This document shows positions 46,643 to 56,033 of a stretch of DNA of 64,000 bases, piece by piece. The notes below the pieces were generated by a model. It was not told the origin of the DNA. It did no database searches and saw only the letters and a program-made list of their open reading frames with translations. Position 1 is the stretch's first letter; the number at the start of each line of letters is the position of its first letter. The DNA is from Sulfitobacter sp. EhC04 (GTDB lineage Bacteria; Pseudomonadota; Alphaproteobacteria; Rhodobacterales; Rhodobacteraceae): assembly GCF_001650875.1 (NCBI RefSeq), contig NZ_LXYI01000019.1, positions 1-64,000 of the forward strand. The letters are read 5' to 3'. Made by a program: the position numbers and the translations under genes.

Positions 46643-46996
46643 TCAATTGCGCTCGCAGGCCTCCAGCAGGGTCTTTTCCGATCCATCTGTGCCGTCATGC
46701 CAGAGCAGCAACGCGGTATCGTCCTTGGTCCACCAGACATAATGCGAACCGTCTGACGGATAGCCATAGCGCGCACCCGAGGCGCTTTGCTCCAACTGGA
46801 GGTTGTACATTCCGCCCTCGACCTGGATCACGGCGATCCCCGGCCCGGTTTCGTCATTGACGTAGACCACCGGCACCTCGACGCCACGCTCGCAGGTATA
46901 GCGCATCGCCTGCACCTGCATCTCTGCTTGTGCAATTGCGGGCAGCACAAACGCCGCGAGGCACGCCGCACGGCGGACCAGGGCGCGGCTGATCAC
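46643..46996 (-). CDS. MliC-like C-type lysozyme inhibitor domain protein
   Basis: A 117-residue exported protein. A signal peptide ends at AIAQAE (residue 24). The mature part matches the MliC fold: MRYTCERGVEVPVVYVND, GGMYNLQLEQSASGARYG, HYVWWTKDDTALL, and a final Cys that would pair with the first. Such proteins block host or predator lysozymes in the periplasm. It lacks a lipobox, so a soluble periplasmic form. The GTG start overlaps the zapA stop. Confidence 0.78.
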   Translation of the reverse strand: MISRALVRRAACLAAFVLPAIAQAEMQVQAMRYTCERGVEVPVVYVNDETGPGIAVIQVEGGMYNLQLEQSASGARYGYPSDGSHYVWWTKDDTALLLWHDGTDGSEKTLLEACERN

Positions 46997-47382
46997 GCGG
47001 TCTTCTCCTCGACCTCGGCGGCCAACGCCTCTGCCCTTGCGGCCAGTTCGGCCAGCGTGTCCCTGACCGATTGCGGCACCACCGGCACCTCGACGCGCTC
47101 CGGCTCGATCTTGACGTTGCGCAGCCCGGCCAGTTCGGCCTCGCGCTCTGCCAGTTCGGCCTTCACCTCGGCAATGCGGTCCTCGACGCTGGCGGTCTTG
47201 TCCGCCAGCAGCAAGCCCGCCATCAGCAGCATCCGCGCCTCGGGCATCCGCCCGACCTGATCGGAGAGCACCTGGGCCTCGTCATCCAGCATCTTGGCGG
47301 CCGAATGCAGATAGCTTTCCTCGCCCTCCTGGCAGGCGACTTCGAACTGGCGTCCGCCGATTGTGATCCGTACCTCTGGCAT
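46993..47382 (-). CDS. zapA: Cell division protein ZapA
   Basis: A 129-residue ZapA that bundles FtsZ filaments at midcell. PEVRITIGGRQFEVAC and EESYLHSAAKMLDDEAQVLS form the globular head, and ARMLLMAGLLLADKT leads into a coiled coil (residues 65-90). The last ~35 residues are a second Ala/Glu-rich helix. It shares one base with the upstream coiled-coil gene. Confidence 0.93.
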   Translation of the reverse strand: MPEVRITIGGRQFEVACQEGEESYLHSAAKMLDDEAQVLSDQVGRMPEARMLLMAGLLLADKTASVEDRIAEVKAELAEREAELAGLRNVKIEPERVEVPVVPQSVRDTLAELAARAEALAAEVEEKTA

Positions 47383-47882
47383 CAGGCGTCCTCCTCTGCT
47401 TCGTTCGTGTCGGCACTGTCACCTGCGCTGTCCAGCAAGGGACCAAGGGCCGCAAGGATGGCGCTGCTTTCGGCCACATCGGCGGCGCGGGCCGCGCGCA
47501 GCCCTTCAAGTTCGGCCAGCATCGCCTTGTTGATCAGATGCGCATCTCCCACCCCTTCGGCGTTGGCCTCCTGCAAGGCGGCGCAGGCATCGGTCAACTG
47601 CGCATTGGCACGGCGGACGCGCTGCAATTCGATATCAAGCTGGGCCATCCGGGCCTGCGATTCCTCAACCTGGGTGCGCAGCGTCGCGGTCTCTGACTCC
47701 GCGCGGGTTTTCAGGATGCGCACACGCTCGGACAATTGCGCGTTTGCCGTGCGCTCATCCTCCAGCGCCTGGACCATCTCGGGGTCCGGCCCGGCAGCGC
47801 CTTTGTCCAACCCTTCAAGACCAGCCGCGACCCGGTCCATGGCCGCAGTGATGCGGCGTTGCAGTTCATCTATGTCACTCAT
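47382..47882 (-). CDS. Coiled-coil protein encoded upstream of zapA
   Basis: A 166-residue, nearly all-helical protein with a continuous heptad pattern from about residue 38 to 110 (ALEDERTANAQLSERVRILK and TRAESETATLRTQVEESQAR), an Ala-rich part, and an acidic tail. No catalytic motif is seen. The TGATG junction with zapA suggests a partner in the same process, perhaps a ZapB-like division factor; that role is inferred from position and shape only. Confidence 0.75.
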   Translation of the reverse strand: MSDIDELQRRITAAMDRVAAGLEGLDKGAAGPDPEMVQALEDERTANAQLSERVRILKTRAESETATLRTQVEESQARMAQLDIELQRVRRANAQLTDACAALQEANAEGVGDAHLINKAMLAELEGLRAARAADVAESSAILAALGPLLDSAGDSADTNEAEEDA

Positions 47883-48131
47883 TCCCCGGTTCCCTCACGT
47901 CTGTCTGTCACCGACCGTCACAATCCCCCACATATATCGGGCGAATCGCCTCTGTGCAGGGGTTTTTATTATCCTAACCAAAGGATCAGACAAATGCGCC
48001 CCCCTTTCAGATCAGCAACTTGACCGGCGAAGTTGATCCGCAGGACACGCGCGCGTGCCTGTTGCGCTTGAACTTTGCCCCTTGACTGGTATGCACTGGC
48101 GCAACCCTGAAGCGCTATAAGGAAGCCTCCC

Positions 48132-50147
48132 TTGGATCTTGACGCCCTTGCCAAAGCACACCCGGACCATTGGTCCAAAGCCACCGCCATCCGCGCCCTG
48201 GCCCTGGATGCGGTCGCCGCCGCGAACTCCGGCCACTCCGGCATGCCCATGGGCATGGCCGATGTCGCCACCGTATTGTTTGAAAAGCACCTGAAATTCG
48301 ACGCTGCCAACCCGCTGTGGCCGGACCGGGACCGGTTCATCCTCTCCGCCGGTCACGGCTCGATGCTGATCTATGCGCTGCTGCATCTGGTAGGCGACAC
48401 GCAATTCCCCATCGAAGAGCTGAAGAATTTCCGCCAGATGGGCGCGCGCACCGCCGGGCACCCCGAGAATTTCCTTGCCGATGCGATCGAGACCACCACC
48501 GGTCCGCTGGGTCAGGGTATCGCCAACTCGGTCGGCTTTGCCATGGCCGAAGAGATCCAGCGCGCCACCTATGGCCGCAAGATCGTCGATCACCACACCT
48601 ATGTCATTGCGGGCGACGGTTGCCTGATGGAAGGCATCAGCCAGGAGGCGATCACCCTTGCCGGGCGCCACAAGCTGAGCAAGCTGATCGTGCTCTGGGA
48701 CAACAACAACATCACCATCGACGGACCTGTCAGCCTGTCCGACCGTACTGACCAGATTGGCCGTTTCACCGCCGCCGGCTGGCATTGCATCGAAATCGAC
48801 GGCCACAACCCCGATGAAATCGACGCGGCCCTGACCGAGGCGCGCAAATCCGACAAGCCCACGATGATCGCCTGCAAGACCCATATCGCCCTGGGCCACG
48901 CGGCGCAGGACACATCGAAAGGCCATGGCGCATTGACCGACGCGGGCCAGTTGGCGGATGCCAAGGCCGCTTATGGCTGGTCCTACGGGCCATTCGAAAT
49001 TCCGGCGGATGTGAAATCCGCCTGGGAAGCGATTGGCAAGCGCGGCGCGGATGAACGCCGCACCTGGGAGGAACGCTTTGACGCGATGTCGCGCAGCAAA
49101 CGCGAAACTTTCAACCGCGCCCTTGCGCTGGACCCGCCCAAGAAACTGAGCGCAACGATCAAGGCCTTCAAAAAGCAGACATCGGAAGCCGCGCCCAAGC
49201 TGGCCACCCGCGCCTCTTCGGAGAAAGTGCTGGAAGTGCTGAACCCGATCATGCCGGAAACCGTGGGCGGCTCTGCCGATCTGACCGGGTCGAACAACAC
49301 CAAGACCGGCGATCTGGGTGTCTTTGACGTAGATAACCGCGCCGGGCGCTATGTCTATTGGGGTATCCGCGAACACGGCATGGCGGCGGCGATGAACGGC
49401 ATGGCCCTGCACGGCGGTGTGCGCCCCTATGGCGGCACCTTCATGTGTTTCACCGACTACGCCCGCCCCGCCATGCGTCTGGCAGCACTGATGCAGATCC
49501 CGACAGTCTTTGTCATGACCCATGATTCCATCGGTCTGGGCGAAGACGGGCCGACCCACCAGCCGGTCGAACATCTGGCGATCAGCCGCGCGACCCCCAA
49601 CACCTATGTCTTCCGCCCCGCCGACACGGTGGAGACGGCAGAGGCCTGGGAAATCGCGCTGACATCCAGGAATACCCCATCGGTGCTGTCGCTGACCCGT
49701 CAGGGCCTGCCGACCGTGCGCAAGGACCACAAGAACAACAACATGGTCGAAAAAGGCGCCTATGTGCTGGCCGAGGCCGAAGGCAAGCGTCAGGTGATCC
49801 TGATCGCCAGCGGCTCGGAGGTGAGCGTGGCGCTTGAGGCGCGCGCGCTGTTGCAGGCCGAAGATATCGGCGTTCGCGTGGTCTCCATGCCCTGTATGGA
49901 ACTCTTTGCCGCGCAGGATGACGCCTATCGCAAACGCATCCTGCCCGGTGGTGCTGTCCGTGTCGGCATCGAGGCCGGTGTGCGCCAGGGCTGGGACCAG
50001 TGGTTGCTGGGCGAGCGCGGCAAGTTCGGCAAGGCCGATTTTGTCGGCATGGACCGTTTCGGTGCCTCCGCCCCGGCGGAGGAATTGTTCGAGAAATTCG
50101 GCATCACCGCGCAGAACGTGGCGGACAAGGCCAAGGCGCTGCTTTGA
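48132..50147 (+). CDS. tkt: Transketolase
   Basis: A 671-residue thiamine-diphosphate enzyme of the pentose phosphate and Calvin-type pathways. [34 protein letters not shown], the cofactor motif [20 protein letters not shown] with [10 protein letters not shown], and [20 protein letters not shown] are all present. A TTG start at 48132 follows AAGGA by 9 nt and gives the normal N-terminus. It diverges from the zapA operon. Confidence 0.97.
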   Translation: MDLDALAKAHPDHWSKATAIRALALDAVAAANSGHSGMPMGMADVATVLFEKHLKFDAANPLWPDRDRFILSAGHGSMLIYALLHLVGDTQFPIEELKNFRQMGARTAGHPENFLADAIETTTGPLGQGIANSVGFAMAEEIQRATYGRKIVDHHTYVIAGDGCLMEGISQEAITLAGRHKLSKLIVLWDNNNITIDGPVSLSDRTDQIGRFTAAGWHCIEIDGHNPDEIDAALTEARKSDKPTMIACKTHIALGHAAQDTSKGHGALTDAGQLADAKAAYGWSYGPFEIPADVKSAWEAIGKRGADERRTWEERFDAMSRSKRETFNRALALDPPKKLSATIKAFKKQTSEAAPKLATRASSEKVLEVLNPIMPETVGGSADLTGSNNTKTGDLGVFDVDNRAGRYVYWGIREHGMAAAMNGMALHGGVRPYGGTFMCFTDYARPAMRLAALMQIPTVFVMTHDSIGLGEDGPTHQPVEHLAISRATPNTYVFRPADTVETAEAWEIALTSRNTPSVLSLTRQGLPTVRKDHKNNNMVEKGAYVLAEAEGKRQVILIASGSEVSVALEARALLQAEDIGVRVVSMPCMELFAAQDDAYRKRILPGGAVRVGIEAGVRQGWDQWLLGERGKFGKADFVGMDRFGASAPAEELFEKFGITAQNVADKAKALL

Positions 50148-50170
50148 GCCTGAGGTAGACGGAAAAGAAA

Positions 50171-50216
50171 CCGGCCCATCCGCCAGCCCTCTGGGGTAGA
50201 TGGTGGATTGGGCCGG
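50171..50216. other. Long hairpin downstream of tkt
   Basis: CCGGCCCATCC pairs, with one bulge on the right side, with GGATTGGGCCGG, and the stem extends inward (CCA with TGG). No T-run follows. It may protect the tkt mRNA end or act with Rho. Confidence 0.45.
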
Positions 50217-50329
50217 ACGACGACCAACTGAACCAGGATGCCTGGCGGACAGGGCCTGCGGACAACCATCTTCCGCCACCCGCGCGAGACGGCGTTGGAA
50301 TAGCCTGTCGCGGATGTTATGCGCAGGCC

Positions 50330-50857
50330 ATGAAATTCACTGCACTCTCGGGCAGCGCGCGAAGCCTGTCGACAAATACGGCGATGTTGCGGGCCGTGGC
50401 CGCCATCACCCAACCGGACCACGCAATCAGTGTTTTCGACAAGATCGGTGACCTGCCGGTGTTCTCGCCGGATCTGGAAGGCGGCCCCCTGCCCGAAGCG
50501 GTTCGCGATTTTGTCACGCAGGTCGGGGGCTGCGACGGGCTGATCCTCTCAAGCCCCGAATATGTCAGGGCGATTCCCGGCGGGTTGAAAAACGCCATAG
50601 ACTGGCTGGTGTCGCGTGACGAGATCATCGACAAGCCCATCGTTCTGATGCATGCCTCGCATCGGGGGGACGACATGCTGGCTCAGATCCGCCTTGTGTT
50701 GTCGACGGTGAGCACGCGGTTCTGCGAAGACCTGTTCCTGCGGTTCGAGCTTATGAACAAATCTCAGTCCGAGATTGAAAGCCATCTGAGCCTGCCTGCG
50801 CACAGCCGGGCCATCGCTGGTTTCGTCGGAGAGTTCGCGGCCTTCTGCCGCCGGTAG
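50330..50857 (+). CDS. NADPH-dependent FMN reductase-like protein
   Basis: A 175-residue flavodoxin-fold protein. FTALSGSARSLSTNTAMLRA is the phosphate-binding loop and LSSPEYVRAIPGGLKNAIDW is the FMN ring-binding segment. Such enzymes reduce flavins, quinones or azo compounds; the substrate is not indicated. The C-terminal third departs from the common chromate/azo reductase pattern. It is alone, between tkt and DUF808. Confidence 0.87.
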   Translation: MKFTALSGSARSLSTNTAMLRAVAAITQPDHAISVFDKIGDLPVFSPDLEGGPLPEAVRDFVTQVGGCDGLILSSPEYVRAIPGGLKNAIDWLVSRDEIIDKPIVLMHASHRGDDMLAQIRLVLSTVSTRFCEDLFLRFELMNKSQSEIESHLSLPAHSRAIAGFVGEFAAFCRR

Positions 50858-50979
50858 AGGCCGATCGCCAATATTTCCCGCCGGAATGGCCAGTGCCTGC
50901 CGGTTTCACAGGAACGACTGGCCGGGCGTTTGTGGATCAGACGGCGGACCCGCACACCGCAGAGGCCCCCTGCACCCGA

Positions 50980-51957
50980 TCAGACCGTCTGTCTGCCGAA
51001 GGGCAGCGCGCGCCACAGCGGCGTGACCAGCTTTTCGCCCACCGGGATCAGCAACAGGCCCAGCAACAGGCCGAAAACACCATCCATCGCCGCCTTCGCC
51101 GCCCATTCCGTGGCGCCCTCGATCCCCGCCGGAACCAAATGCGCGACCGCAACAGCCGCGTCATGAATCCAGTGGCCCAGCGTGCCGAACCCCAGTTCCT
51201 CAAGCCCGTGAATGATGATCGACCCGCCAACCCAAAGCATCGCGGCGGTGCCGACAATGGTCAGCAACCGCAGGAACCCCGGCATCCCCTTCACCAGCAG
51301 CCGCCCTATCGCGCGGGTCACGGACAGACGGCCCCGCCTGGCCATGGCAAGGCCCAGGTCGTCCATCTTCACGATCAGGCCCACCGCGCCGTAGACGGCG
51401 ACCGTGATCATGATGGCGACCACCGCCAGCGTCGCGGCCTCCATCCAGAAATTGCTGGGCGGGATGGCTGCAAGGGCAATGGTCATGATCTCTGCCGACA
51501 GGATGAAATCGGTCTTGATCGCGCCTTGCGCCTTCTGCTCTTCCAGATGCGCGGGGTCCTCCACCACGGCCTCCTTGCCGGGATAATCCTCGTGCCCGGC
51601 AGACAGGCCCACCGCATGGGCAACCTTCTCGGCCCCCTCAAAACACAGATAGGCCCCGCCCAGCATCAGCAGCGGCGAGATCGCCCAGGGCGCGAAATTC
51701 GACAGGGCCAGACCGGCAGGCAGCAGAAACACCAGCTTGTTGCGCAGCGACCCCTTGGTGATGCGCCAGACCACCGGCAATTCGCGCGCGGCCTCGAAGC
51801 CATGAAGGTACTTCGGCGTGACCGCCGCGTCGTCGATCACCGCACCTGCTGCCTTGCTGCCCGCCTTGGCCGCCTGCCCGATCACGTCATCGACAGAGGC
51901 CGCCGCCACCTTGGCGATGGCTGCCACGTCGTCCAGCAATGCAATCAATCCGCTCAT
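50980..51957 (-). CDS. DUF808 (YedI-like) membrane protein
   Basis: A 325-residue inner-membrane protein. SGLIALLDDVAAIAKVAAAS is the family start, and DDAAVTPKYLHGFEAARELP, then IAPPL-like segments with FEGAEKVAHA follow. Six or so hydrophobic segments lie between residues 75 and 320. The function of DUF808 proteins is unknown. ATG 51957 gives the standard N-terminus; a longer frame is rejected. Confidence 0.88.
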   Translation of the reverse strand: MSGLIALLDDVAAIAKVAAASVDDVIGQAAKAGSKAAGAVIDDAAVTPKYLHGFEAARELPVVWRITKGSLRNKLVFLLPAGLALSNFAPWAISPLLMLGGAYLCFEGAEKVAHAVGLSAGHEDYPGKEAVVEDPAHLEEQKAQGAIKTDFILSAEIMTIALAAIPPSNFWMEAATLAVVAIMITVAVYGAVGLIVKMDDLGLAMARRGRLSVTRAIGRLLVKGMPGFLRLLTIVGTAAMLWVGGSIIIHGLEELGFGTLGHWIHDAAVAVAHLVPAGIEGATEWAAKAAMDGVFGLLLGLLLIPVGEKLVTPLWRALPFGRQTV

Positions 51958-52145
51958 CTTGCGCCCCTTGTTGTTCTGGCTCAAATAGCCTGCCCGCACC
52001 GCGTGGCAAATGCAAAGCTGCCATGCCTTTACCGCTAACATAAAGGTTTATCGCTAACATGCAGAAAACACGGGCGTTTGCCCCTTTCGCATCCGCAGCA
52101 CAGCCCGCTATAGAACGCCCAACGCTGCACCCAAAGGATGACCCA

Positions 52146-53147
52146 ATGACCATCAAAGTCGGTATCAACGGATTTGGCCGGATCGGCCGCTGCACCCTGA
52201 GCCATATCGCCGCCAGCGGGCGCGACGACATCGAAGTGGTCAAGATCAACGCAACCGGGCCGCTGGAAACCGCAGCACATCTGCTGAAATACGACTCTGT
52301 CCATGGCCGTTTCCCCGGCGAGATCACCATCGACGACGGCTATCTGAACCTGGGCCAGAACGATATCGAGGTCATGTCGACCTACAACCTTGAAGAACTG
52401 GACTGGCACGGCTGCGACGTGGTGCTGGAATGTACCGGCAAATTCAACGACGGCAACAAGGCCAATGTGCACCTGGAACAGGGTGCGAAACGGGTCCTGC
52501 TGTCGGCGCCGGGCAAGAACGTGGACAAGACCATTGTCTATGGCGTCAATCACGACACGCTGGTCAAAACCGACCGGATGATCTCCAACGGGTCCTGCAC
52601 CACCAATTGCCTCGCGCCGATGGCAAAGGTCATGCATGACGCGGTGGGCATCGAAAGCGGGCTGATGACCACCATCCACAGCTATACCGGCGACCAGCCG
52701 ACGCTGGACCGCCGCCACAAGGATCTGTACCGCGCGCGGGCCGCTGCCATGGCGCTGATCCCCACCTCCACCGGTGCCGCCAAGGCCCTGGGCGAGGTGC
52801 TGCCGGCGCTCAAGGGCAAGCTGGACGGCACCGCGATGCGGGTGCCGACGCCAAACGTCTCGGCTGTCGATCTGACCTTTCAGGCCAGCCGCGACGTCAC
52901 GGTCGAAGAGATCAACCTGGCCGCCAAGACTGCCGCCGACGGCGCGATGAAGCGGGTGCTGGGCTATGATCCGGAGCAGAAAGTCTCCATCGACTTCAAC
53001 CACACCGAGGAAAGCTGCATTTTCGCCCCCGACCAGACCATCGTGGTTGCAGGCCGGACCGTGCGCGTTCTGGGCTGGTACGACAACGAATGGGCGTTTT
53101 CGGTGCGGATGGCGGATGTCGCCGTGGCGATGGGCGAACTGGGCTGA
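52146..53147 (+). CDS. gap: Glyceraldehyde-3-phosphate dehydrogenase, type I
   Basis: A 333-residue GAPDH. The NAD fold starts KVGINGFGRIGRCTL; the catalytic Cys is in SNGSCTTNCLAP (near residue 153) and the partner His is in TIHSYTGDQ. WYDNEWAFSVRM is the C-terminal signature. ATG 52146 is the family start. A second, diverged GAPDH gene lies 0.4 kb downstream on the same strand, with a small membrane ORF between. Confidence 0.96.
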   Translation: MTIKVGINGFGRIGRCTLSHIAASGRDDIEVVKINATGPLETAAHLLKYDSVHGRFPGEITIDDGYLNLGQNDIEVMSTYNLEELDWHGCDVVLECTGKFNDGNKANVHLEQGAKRVLLSAPGKNVDKTIVYGVNHDTLVKTDRMISNGSCTTNCLAPMAKVMHDAVGIESGLMTTIHSYTGDQPTLDRRHKDLYRARAAAMALIPTSTGAAKALGEVLPALKGKLDGTAMRVPTPNVSAVDLTFQASRDVTVEEINLAAKTAADGAMKRVLGYDPEQKVSIDFNHTEESCIFAPDQTIVVAGRTVRVLGWYDNEWAFSVRMADVAVAMGELG

Positions 53148-53213
53148 CGCTTGCGCGGGCGGCGCGGGGCTGTCATATCGTTCAGACCTGATGCACAAAG
53201 GCAGACGCGCCCC

Positions 53214-53357
53214 GTGACCAACCGTATCGCCATCTTCCTCGGCCTGTTCCTGATCGCGGCCCTCATCATGGACGTGATGTGGTTCGGCAACGAGCACCTG
53301 ATCTACCTGGGCAAAAAGCTGTTCGAACTGATCGAATGGATCGCCTTCTGGCGCTGA
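53214..53357 (+). CDS. Small single-span membrane protein
   Basis: A 47-residue product with a GTG start. One hydrophobic segment (IAIFLGLFLIAALIMDVMWF) is followed by an amphipathic tail ending LFELIEWIAFWR. Its place between two gap genes and the sensible membrane topology support it, although no family or clear ribosome site was recognised. Function unknown. Confidence 0.6.
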   Translation: MTNRIAIFLGLFLIAALIMDVMWFGNEHLIYLGKKLFELIEWIAFWR

Positions 53358-53520
53358 CGCCGGACTTTGCAAAGCACTGGCGTGGGTTTTGCAAACGCCA
53401 CCCTGCGCCGCTTCCCCCAGGATATTGTATCGGTACTTGTTTCTGCCCCTGTCCCCGTTGACTCGGCCCCGCGAGGGCGCAATCTAGGGGCGTATCTGAA
53501 TATGATCAAAAGGTGTCGTG

Positions 53521-54522
53521 ATGACAATCAGGCTGGGGATCAACGGGTTCGGCCGCATCGGGCGCAGCGTGTTGCGCAGCCTGATGGCCCAGGCACCAGG
53601 GCAGTTCGAAGTGGTGGCGATCAACGACCTGGCCCCGCTGGAAACGGCTGCGCATCTGTTCGAATTCGATTCCGTGCATGGCATCTATCCCGGCACCGTA
53701 ACCCTGGGCGATGGCACCATGGATCTGGGCCGAGGCCCGATCCGTGTCACCGCCGAGCCCCGGCCGGAGCGGCTGAACTGGCAGGACGTGGACATCGCGC
53801 TGGAATGTACCGGCCATATGACCGACCCGGTTCATGCCGAGGCGCATCTGCGCAACGGCGCGGGACGTGTGCTGATTTCCGGCCCGGCCAAGGGCGAGGC
53901 AAAGACGATTGTCTACGGCATCAACCATGACAGCCTGACCGCCGCGGACGCGGTGGTGTCGAACGGGTCCTGCACCACCAATTGCCTGGTGCCGATGGTG
54001 CATGTCCTTGATCAGGCCTTTGGCATCCGGCACGGCATGATGACCACGGTGCATTGCTATACCAACTCGCAAAACCTGACCGATGCCGCGCATGAGGACC
54101 TTTACCGCGCGCGCGCCGGGGCGCTGTCGATGGTGCCGACCTCGACCAGCGCGTCACGGACGCTGGACCATGTGCTGCCGCATCTGGCCGGGCGGATCAC
54201 CAGCCATGCGATCCGGGTGCCGACGCCGGACGTCTCCTGCTGCGATCTGGTGGTGACGCTGGACCGGCCCACCACGACAGAGGCGGTCAACGACGCCTTT
54301 CGCGCAGCGGCGGCGGGGCCGCTCAAGGGCGTGGTCGGGGTGACCGACCGCAAACTGGTCTCCACCGATTTCAGAGGCAATCCGCATTCCGCCGTCTTTG
54401 CCACCGACCAGACGCGGATACAGGACGGCACCCTGCTGCGGGTGCTGGCCTGGTATGACAATGAATGGGCGTTTTCCAACCGGATGCTGGACACGGCAGC
54501 GGTACTTCATGCCGCGAGGTAG
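53521..54522 (+). CDS. Second glyceraldehyde-3-phosphate dehydrogenase
   Basis: A 333-residue GAPDH paralogue: IRLGINGFGRIGRSVLRSL, SNGSCTTNCLVPMVHV with the catalytic Cys, TVHCYTNSQ with the His, and WYDNEWAFSNRML. It differs widely from the first copy, so this is an old duplication with likely different use, for instance gluconeogenic GAPDH or erythrose-4-phosphate dehydrogenase. ATG 53521 is 8 nt from AAGG; GTG 53518 is the alternative. Confidence 0.93.
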   Translation: MTIRLGINGFGRIGRSVLRSLMAQAPGQFEVVAINDLAPLETAAHLFEFDSVHGIYPGTVTLGDGTMDLGRGPIRVTAEPRPERLNWQDVDIALECTGHMTDPVHAEAHLRNGAGRVLISGPAKGEAKTIVYGINHDSLTAADAVVSNGSCTTNCLVPMVHVLDQAFGIRHGMMTTVHCYTNSQNLTDAAHEDLYRARAGALSMVPTSTSASRTLDHVLPHLAGRITSHAIRVPTPDVSCCDLVVTLDRPTTTEAVNDAFRAAAAGPLKGVVGVTDRKLVSTDFRGNPHSAVFATDQTRIQDGTLLRVLAWYDNEWAFSNRMLDTAAVLHAAR

Positions 54523-54530
54523 CTGCCACA

Positions 54531-54544
54531 AGTTTGCGCAAACT
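54531..54544. other. Perfect 14-bp palindrome after the second gap gene
   Basis: AGTTTGCGCAAACT lies 9 bp past the stop codon. It has no T-run and could be an operator for the methyltransferase gene or a weak terminator. Confidence 0.3.
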
Positions 54545-54663
54545 GCGACAAGCATCTGATCTATATATTTGAAACAGTTGCGCCATCCCAGTGGGTTATC
54601 ATACGGTCGCAAGAAGAACAGCAGCGAGTTTGATACCGGCAAAAGTGATATTGGAGAAATACC

Positions 54664-55380
54664 TTGGCAAAATGTAACATCTGTGGCTCCGCCCGGTGGC
54701 GGGATGAAAAGGCGAAAACAGCATTTATGTGCGCAGAGTGTCATTCACGGGACAGAACACGTGTCATGAGGATGTTTCTTGGACAAGCCGCAATCACATC
54801 AGAAACAAGAATCCTCCATATCGCGCCCGAAAAGGGTCTTGCCAACTATCTTTCGGCCATTTCAGACAATTACATGGCAGCAGATATCGAAACCACGCGT
54901 TACAAACATATTGTCAATCACAACGAGCGCGTCGACAAGATACACTTTGTCGATCTTTGCGACAGAAGCACGCTTGAAAAGTTCGGTGACGTCGACCTGA
55001 TTATTCACTCGCATGTGATGGAGCATGTTCCGTGTAATGTCGGATCTGTATTATTAAACCTCCACAACATGTTGCGTCCCGGCGGCATGCAGATTTTTGC
55101 CTTTCCGATCAAGAATTCGCCGGGATACGCCGAGTATCTGGGGCCCATGACAGCCGCAGAAGCGGAAGAGCGGTTTGGTCAATTCGATCATGTTCGCCAG
55201 TTTTCGTCCAAGGATCTTGATCGGACTTTGGGGTCCTTCTTTGTTCTCCCCAAGAAATACGATCTGTTGGACGACTTCACGAAAGAGGAACTGGAGGATG
55301 CCAACGTGCGCCCAAAGTGCTGGAAAGGCTTCACAGGAAATACCGTTTTCAGGATGAAGAAAGAAGACTGCCTGTTCTAG
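54664..55380 (+). CDS. Zinc-ribbon SAM-dependent methyltransferase, atypical base use
   Basis: A 238-residue protein. The N-terminus has two Cys pairs (CNIC and CAEC, residues 4-26), a likely zinc ribbon. A class I methyltransferase follows: ILHIAPEKGLANYLS near motif I, YMAADIETTRYKHIVNHNER, DVDLIIHSHVMEHVPCNVGS and LHNMLRPGGMQIFAFPI. Substrate unknown; similar proteins occur near polysaccharide genes. The coding sequence and its upstream flank are clearly lower in GC than all neighbours, pointing to horizontal gain. A TTG start at 54664 follows GGAG. Confidence 0.82.
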   Translation: MAKCNICGSARWRDEKAKTAFMCAECHSRDRTRVMRMFLGQAAITSETRILHIAPEKGLANYLSAISDNYMAADIETTRYKHIVNHNERVDKIHFVDLCDRSTLEKFGDVDLIIHSHVMEHVPCNVGSVLLNLHNMLRPGGMQIFAFPIKNSPGYAEYLGPMTAAEAEERFGQFDHVRQFSSKDLDRTLGSFFVLPKKYDLLDDFTKEELEDANVRPKCWKGFTGNTVFRMKKEDCLF

Positions 55381-55476
55381 TGCGGATACCGGTCAAGGCG
55401 TGATGTCACGATAATCCCAGGCGGCCTGCCCTCAGGCAGGTTGTAGGAACGGTGTCATCGCCAGCCGGATGTAGCC

Positions 55477-55968
55477 TCAGCCAAAGCGTTCCAACAGTTT
55501 GGCATTCACGCTGGGAGTCACGAATTTGCTGACATCCCCGTCCAGGCGGGCGATTTCCTTGACCAGTTTGCTGGCAATCGCCTGATGCTGCGCCTCGGCC
55601 ATCAGGAACACGGTCTCGATGCTGTCATCAAGCTGCCGGTTCATGCCGACCATCTGGTATTCGTATTCAAAATCCGCCACCGCGCGCAGGCCCCGGATGA
55701 TGATCTGCGCGCCGACGTCACGCGCGCAGTTGATCAGCAGGTTCTCAAAGGGATGCACCGCAATCTCGACCCCGGTTTGCCGGGCCAGATCGGCGCATTC
55801 GTCCTCGATCATCTGCACCCTTTCGGCCAGATCGAACAGTGGTCCCTTGTCGCCATTGATGGCCACGCCGATCACCAGCTTGTCCACCAGCGTCGTCGCC
55901 CGGCGAATGATATCAATATGGCCCAGAGTGATGGGGTCAAAGGTGCCGGGGTAAAGGCCAATGCGCAT
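55477..55968 (-). CDS. coaD: Phosphopantetheine adenylyltransferase
   Basis: A 163-residue enzyme of coenzyme A synthesis that makes dephospho-CoA from phosphopantetheine and ATP. MRIGLYPGTFDPITLGHIDI has the nucleotidyl-transferase motif, IIRGLRAVADFEYEYQM and the tail VSKFVTPSVNAKL are conserved. ATG 55968 is preferred over a longer frame. Confidence 0.97.
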   Translation of the reverse strand: MRIGLYPGTFDPITLGHIDIIRRATTLVDKLVIGVAINGDKGPLFDLAERVQMIEDECADLARQTGVEIAVHPFENLLINCARDVGAQIIIRGLRAVADFEYEYQMVGMNRQLDDSIETVFLMAEAQHQAIASKLVKEIARLDGDVSKFVTPSVNAKLLERFG

Positions 55969-56033
55969 GGGACTTCCTAGATCTGGTCGTTTGTCGCGCG
56001 CAAGCAATCATGTGCGCGCGAAAGGCGCAAGCG

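Noticed and set aside
47883-48131. 6S RNA gene near zapA
   Set aside because: 6S RNA lies beside zapA in some proteobacteria, so the flanks were read for a long bulged hairpin; none was seen.
48012-50279. 755-codon minus-strand frame opposite tkt
   Set aside because: Antisense shadow of transketolase; no family motif and no ribosome site.
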